8,222 nucleotides of DNA from CBDBZL01 sp031399025 (GTDB lineage Bacteria; Pseudomonadota; Alphaproteobacteria; Sphingomonadales; Sphingomonadaceae): the NCBI GenBank assembly GCA_031399025.1, contig JANNOJ010000097.1, positions 1 through 8,222 on the forward strand, written 5' to 3'. Numbering within the stretch: position 1 is the first letter of the stretch; every line of letters starts with the position of its first letter. Shown piece by piece: positions 5,581 through 8,222 of the stretch. The notes below the pieces were generated by a model. The model was given only the letters and a program-made list of their open reading frames with translations, ran no database searches and had not been told where the DNA came from. Position numbers and translations under genes: made by a program.

Positions 5581-7172
5581 TGGAGGAATTCGCCGCTCTC
5601 ATCGATCTGCTGGTCTATACCCGCAGCCGCAACGAAAAGCTGCGGCTGATCGCCGAATATCTGCGCGCCACCCCCGATCCCGACCGGGGCTGGGCGCTTG
5701 GCTCGCTGACCGACGGGCTCGACTTTCCGGCGGTCAAGTCGAGCACCATCCGCACGATGCTGATGGAGCGCATCGACCCGGTCCTGTGGACACTGAGCCG
5801 CGATTTCGTCGGCGACACCGCCGAGACCGCCAGCCTGCTGTGGCCCGCGCCGGAGGAACATCCCTCACCGCCCACCGTCAGCGAGGCGGTCGCTGCGCTA
5901 ACGATGATGACGCGGCGTTCGGTTCAGTCCGATCTGCCCGCGCTGCTCGACCGGCTCGACCCCTCGGGCCGCTATGCGCTGCTCAAGCTCGCCACCGGCG
6001 CGATGCGCGTGGGCATCTCGACGCGGCTGGCCAAAACCGCTTTCGCCCAAGCCTTCGATGTCAGCGTCGAAGACGTGGAGGAATATTGGCATGGACTTGC
6101 GCCGCCCTACTCCCAGCTGTTCGCCTGGGGCGCCGACGGCGCGCCGCCGCCCGACACCGCCAACCTGCCCACTTTCCGCCCTTTTATGCTGGCGCACCCG
6201 CTTGAGGATACGATGGTGGATCTCGCCGACTACGTCGCCGAGTGGAAATGGGACGGTATCCGCGTGCAGATCGTGCACGCGGGCGATGAAACCCGCGTCT
6301 ATTCGCGCTCCGGCGACGACATTTCGGCGACCTTCCCCGAACTGCTGCCCACGCTCGACTTTCCGGCAGTGCTCGATGGTGAGCTGCTCGTGCGCGGCTC
6401 GCATCAGGGCGGCGAGGTCGGCGGCGCGGCCAGCTTCAACGCGCTCCAGCAGCGGCTCGGGCGCAAGACGGTGAGCAAGGCGATGCTAAGCGATGCGCCC
6501 GCCTTCGTGCGGCTCTATGACGTCCTCCTGCTCGACGGCGAGGATCTGCGCGTGCTGCCCTGGTCCGAGCGCCGCGCCCGGCTCGAAACGTTGATGGCGC
6601 GCCTCCCCGCCAGCCACTTCGACCTCAGCGCCGTAGTCGAGGCTGAACATTTCGAGCATTTGGCGGAAATCCGCGGCGGCGCGCGCGACGAGGCGATCGA
6701 GGGGCTGATGCTCAAGCGCCGCGACAGCCCCTATATCGCCGGGCGCCGCACCGGGCTGTGGTACAAGTGGAAGCGCGATCCGCTGCTGATCGACTGCGTG
6801 CTGATGTACGCCCAGCGGGGCAGCGGCAAGCGCAGCAGCTTTTATTCCGACTACACCTTCGGCTGCTGGGACGGCGATCCCGATACGGGAGCGGAACTGC
6901 TGCCGGTGGGAAAAGCCTATTCGGGCTTCACCGACGAGGAACTGAAGAAAATCGACCGCCACGTCCGCACCCACACCGTCAATCGCTTCGGCCCGGTGCG
7001 AGAAACCGATCGCAGCCTGGTGTTCGAAGTCGCCTTCGATTCGGTGCACGAGAGCAAGCGCCACAAGTCCGGCCTCGCCATGCGCTTCCCCCGCATCCAT
7101 CGCATCCGCTGGGACAAGCCGGTGCACGAGGCGGATAGGATCGAGAGCCTGAGGGCGTTGATCAAGGACTGA
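5580..7172 (+). CDS. ATP-dependent DNA ligase, cisplatin damage response type
   Basis: This 530-residue ATP-dependent ligase seals nicks through a lysine-AMP intermediate and is of the type encoded beside the MBL exonuclease and Lhr-like helicase. The N-terminal DNA-binding domain (about 1-195) includes YALLKLATGAMRVGIS. Nucleotidyltransferase motifs are all present: motif I EWKWDGIR with catalytic K223, motif Ia YSRSGDD, motif III VLDGELLV (E268), motif IIIa LYDVLLLDG, motif IV EGLMLKR (374-380) and motif V WYKWKRD (394-400). The OB-fold domain (about 405-530) ends with VFEVAFDSVHESKRHKSGLAMRFPRIHRIRWDK. Length and domain order match the family. The ATG shares its A with the YdeI TGA, which implies translational coupling. 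An open frame continues upstream through the two preceding genes, but it lacks ligase similarity and is a shadow. Unlike bacterial LigD there is no polymerase or nuclease domain. Confidence 0.95.
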   Translation: MEEFAALIDLLVYTRSRNEKLRLIAEYLRATPDPDRGWALGSLTDGLDFPAVKSSTIRTMLMERIDPVLWTLSRDFVGDTAETASLLWPAPEEHPSPPTVSEAVAALTMMTRRSVQSDLPALLDRLDPSGRYALLKLATGAMRVGISTRLAKTAFAQAFDVSVEDVEEYWHGLAPPYSQLFAWGADGAPPPDTANLPTFRPFMLAHPLEDTMVDLADYVAEWKWDGIRVQIVHAGDETRVYSRSGDDISATFPELLPTLDFPAVLDGELLVRGSHQGGEVGGAASFNALQQRLGRKTVSKAMLSDAPAFVRLYDVLLLDGEDLRVLPWSERRARLETLMARLPASHFDLSAVVEAEHFEHLAEIRGGARDEAIEGLMLKRRDSPYIAGRRTGLWYKWKRDPLLIDCVLMYAQRGSGKRSSFYSDYTFGCWDGDPDTGAELLPVGKAYSGFTDEELKKIDRHVRTHTVNRFGPVRETDRSLVFEVAFDSVHESKRHKSGLAMRFPRIHRIRWDKPVHEADRIESLRALIKD

Positions 7173-7192
7173 GGCGAGGATAGGACCGCGGG

Positions 7193-7717
7193 ATGCAAAC
7201 GGGCGACATCCTCCTCTCGACCTACGACAACATGCTCAGCTCGCTCGACGCCTGGCTGGCCAAGGCTGCCGACGATCCGCGCGGGGATGCCTTGTTGGAA
7301 CACCGGCTGGCCGAGGATATGTTCCCGCTCGCCCGGCAGATCCGGTTCGTCTGCAACCTTCCCGGCGAGGCGCTGGCAGCGACCGGCAGCGTCGCCTTCG
7401 GTTCGAGCGATCAGGACGACACCACTCTGGAAGCCGCCCGCCAGCGGATCGCCGCCACGCGCGCGCGGATCGCGGGCTGGCGCGAGGTGCCGCTGGCCGC
7501 CGACGACGCGCCACTGGCGCTGTCGCTGGCCAACGGCATGACCTTTGATCTCGAAACGGCGGGCTACGTGCGCGACTGGGCGGTGCCGCAGTTCTATTTT
7601 CACCTGATGACCGCCTACGCGATCCTGCGCGCGGCGGGCGTTCCGCTCGGTAAGCCGGATTACGTCGGCTATATGTTCAGGCACCTGCGCCAGCCTCCGG
7701 CGGCGGCTCCCGAATAA
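7193..7717 (+). CDS. DUF1993 family protein (DinB-like fold predicted)
   Basis: This 174-residue soluble protein matches the DUF1993 family: an N-terminal DILLSTYDNMLSSLDAWLAKA, the EHRLAEDMFPLARQIRF segment (36-52), and the C-terminal WAVPQFYFHLMTAYAILRAAGVPLGKPDYVGY (129-160), which is the family's most conserved part. Members are all-helical and related in fold to the DinB/YfiT four-helix bundles. No activity is established, although residues such as H37 and H137 would be the natural metal-ligand candidates. It starts 20 bp after the ligase stop with only a weak purine-rich site (AGGA near 7182-7185), so it is probably the last gene of the same transcript. Its stop lies 3 bp from a convergent gene's stop. 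No terminator hairpin is evident. Confidence 0.87.
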   Translation: MQTGDILLSTYDNMLSSLDAWLAKAADDPRGDALLEHRLAEDMFPLARQIRFVCNLPGEALAATGSVAFGSSDQDDTTLEAARQRIAATRARIAGWREVPLAADDAPLALSLANGMTFDLETAGYVRDWAVPQFYFHLMTAYAILRAAGVPLGKPDYVGYMFRHLRQPPAAAPE

Positions 7718-7720
7718 CCC

Positions 7721-8222
7721 TCAGTCCGCCACCGCAATCGCCGCGGCGTGGTCCTTCGCATTCTGCGCGTAATGCATGACGCCAAGCCGCATCCCCATGA
7801 TCGCCGCCTCGTCGAGTTCGCGCATCAGTCGGGCGGGGCGTCCGCCCCACAGCTCGCGCGGGCCCATCACCTTACCCTCGGTCAGCATCGCGCCCGCGGC
7901 GAGCATCGCGTCCGAGCCGATCACGGCCTTGTTCATAGCGATCGCGCCCAGGCCTACGAAACCGCGGTCGTGGATCGTACAGCCGTGGAGCATCGCCATA
8001 TGCCCCACCAGCACATCATCACCGATTAAGAGCGGCGAACCGTCCGGATCGCCGGGGCGGGGCGGATCGCAATGCAGCACGCTGCCGTCCTGCACATTGC
8101 TGCGCGCGCCGATGACGATGCGGCTGACATCGGCGCGCAGCACGCAATTGTACCAGATCGAGCTGTCCGGGCCGATGGAGACATCGCCGATGATGGTGCA
8201 GCCCGGCGCGACAAAGGCGCTG
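7721..8222 (-). CDS. Gamma carbonic anhydrase family protein, 5' end outside window
   Basis: This is a left-handed beta-helix (hexapeptide repeat) protein of the gamma carbonic anhydrase/YrdA-PaaY group. The C-terminal 166 residues are visible and the first ~15-20 lie beyond the right edge. Repeats read IGDVSIGPDSSIW, VLRADVSRIVIG and VGLGAIAMNKAVIG. Numbering from the first visible serine, the three zinc/iron-ligand histidines are present: H50 (VLHCD), and H74 and H79 (VGHMAMLHG). The structural R29, D31 and Q44 also match. The tail PRELWGGRPARLMREL is typical of the trimeric YrdA-type subfamily, many of which show little or no carbonic anhydrase activity in vitro. Classical Cam-type acidic-loop residues are not apparent, so CO2 hydration is uncertain. 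The gene is convergent with the DUF1993 gene. Confidence 0.92.
   Translation of the reverse strand, partial: SAFVAPGCTIIGDVSIGPDSSIWYNCVLRADVSRIVIGARSNVQDGSVLHCDPPRPGDPDGSPLLIGDDVLVGHMAMLHGCTIHDRGFVGLGAIAMNKAVIGSDAMLAAGAMLTEGKVMGPRELWGGRPARLMRELDEAAIMGMRLGVMHYAQNAKDHAAAIAVAD

Noticed and set aside
7718..7720. Bidirectional terminator between the DUF1993 and carbonic anhydrase-like genes
   Set aside because: Only 3 bp separate the stops, and I see no stem-loop with T-runs around them.
1..8222. tRNA, rRNA, CRISPR array or tandem repeats
   Set aside because: No cloverleaf-like sequence, regularly spaced repeat or rRNA-like segment was seen on either strand.

Overview
The window is about 8 kb of GC-rich, densely coded bacterial chromosome preceded by about 208 bases of unrelated AT-rich DNA (about 27% GC by hand count). 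The style of the bacterial part suggests an alphaproteobacterium, most likely a sphingomonad: a ClpA C-terminus with a Lys/Ala-rich tail, short intergenic gaps, ATGA/TGATG gene overlaps, and a 'ligase-associated' exonuclease and ATP-dependent ligase. The lineage is inferred from protein style, not from a search.

Region by region: (1) 1-208 is AT-rich, has no supportable gene, and ends abruptly inside clpA. (2) 209-607 is the last ~132 codons of clpA (AAA+ unfoldase of the ClpAP protease), followed by a strong intrinsic terminator at 677-710. (3) 712-3143 is a two-gene ABC exporter of the NatA/NatB type (ATPase then permease, 4-bp overlap), starting 1 bp after the terminator T-run. A second hairpin follows at 3159-3196. 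(4) 3181-4185 is the ligase-associated metallo-beta-lactamase-fold DNA exonuclease. Its only plausible start codon (GTG) lies inside that hairpin. (5) 4187-4519, minus strand, is a small secreted His-rich protein, convergent with the exonuclease with a 1-bp gap. (6) 4604-7717 is a tightly packed plus-strand run: a VOC-fold protein, a YdeI/OmpD-associated protein, the cisplatin-response-type ATP-dependent DNA ligase and a DUF1993 protein. (7) 7721-8222, minus strand, is a gamma-carbonic-anhydrase-like protein running off the right edge.

The exonuclease and ligase probably act in the same DNA damage response (end processing and nick sealing). Here they are separated by three genes, one of them antisense, and the Lhr-like helicase and PdeM phosphoesterase that usually accompany them are not in the window. 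The NatAB-like pair forms its own operon. VOC, YdeI, ligase and DUF1993 look co-transcribed, with overlapping stop/start codons at the first two junctions.

I do not see a clearly new multi-gene system. The points most worth checking are the foreign AT-rich junction that truncates clpA, two hairpins that overlap the next gene's start, and the split arrangement of the ligase-associated repair genes.
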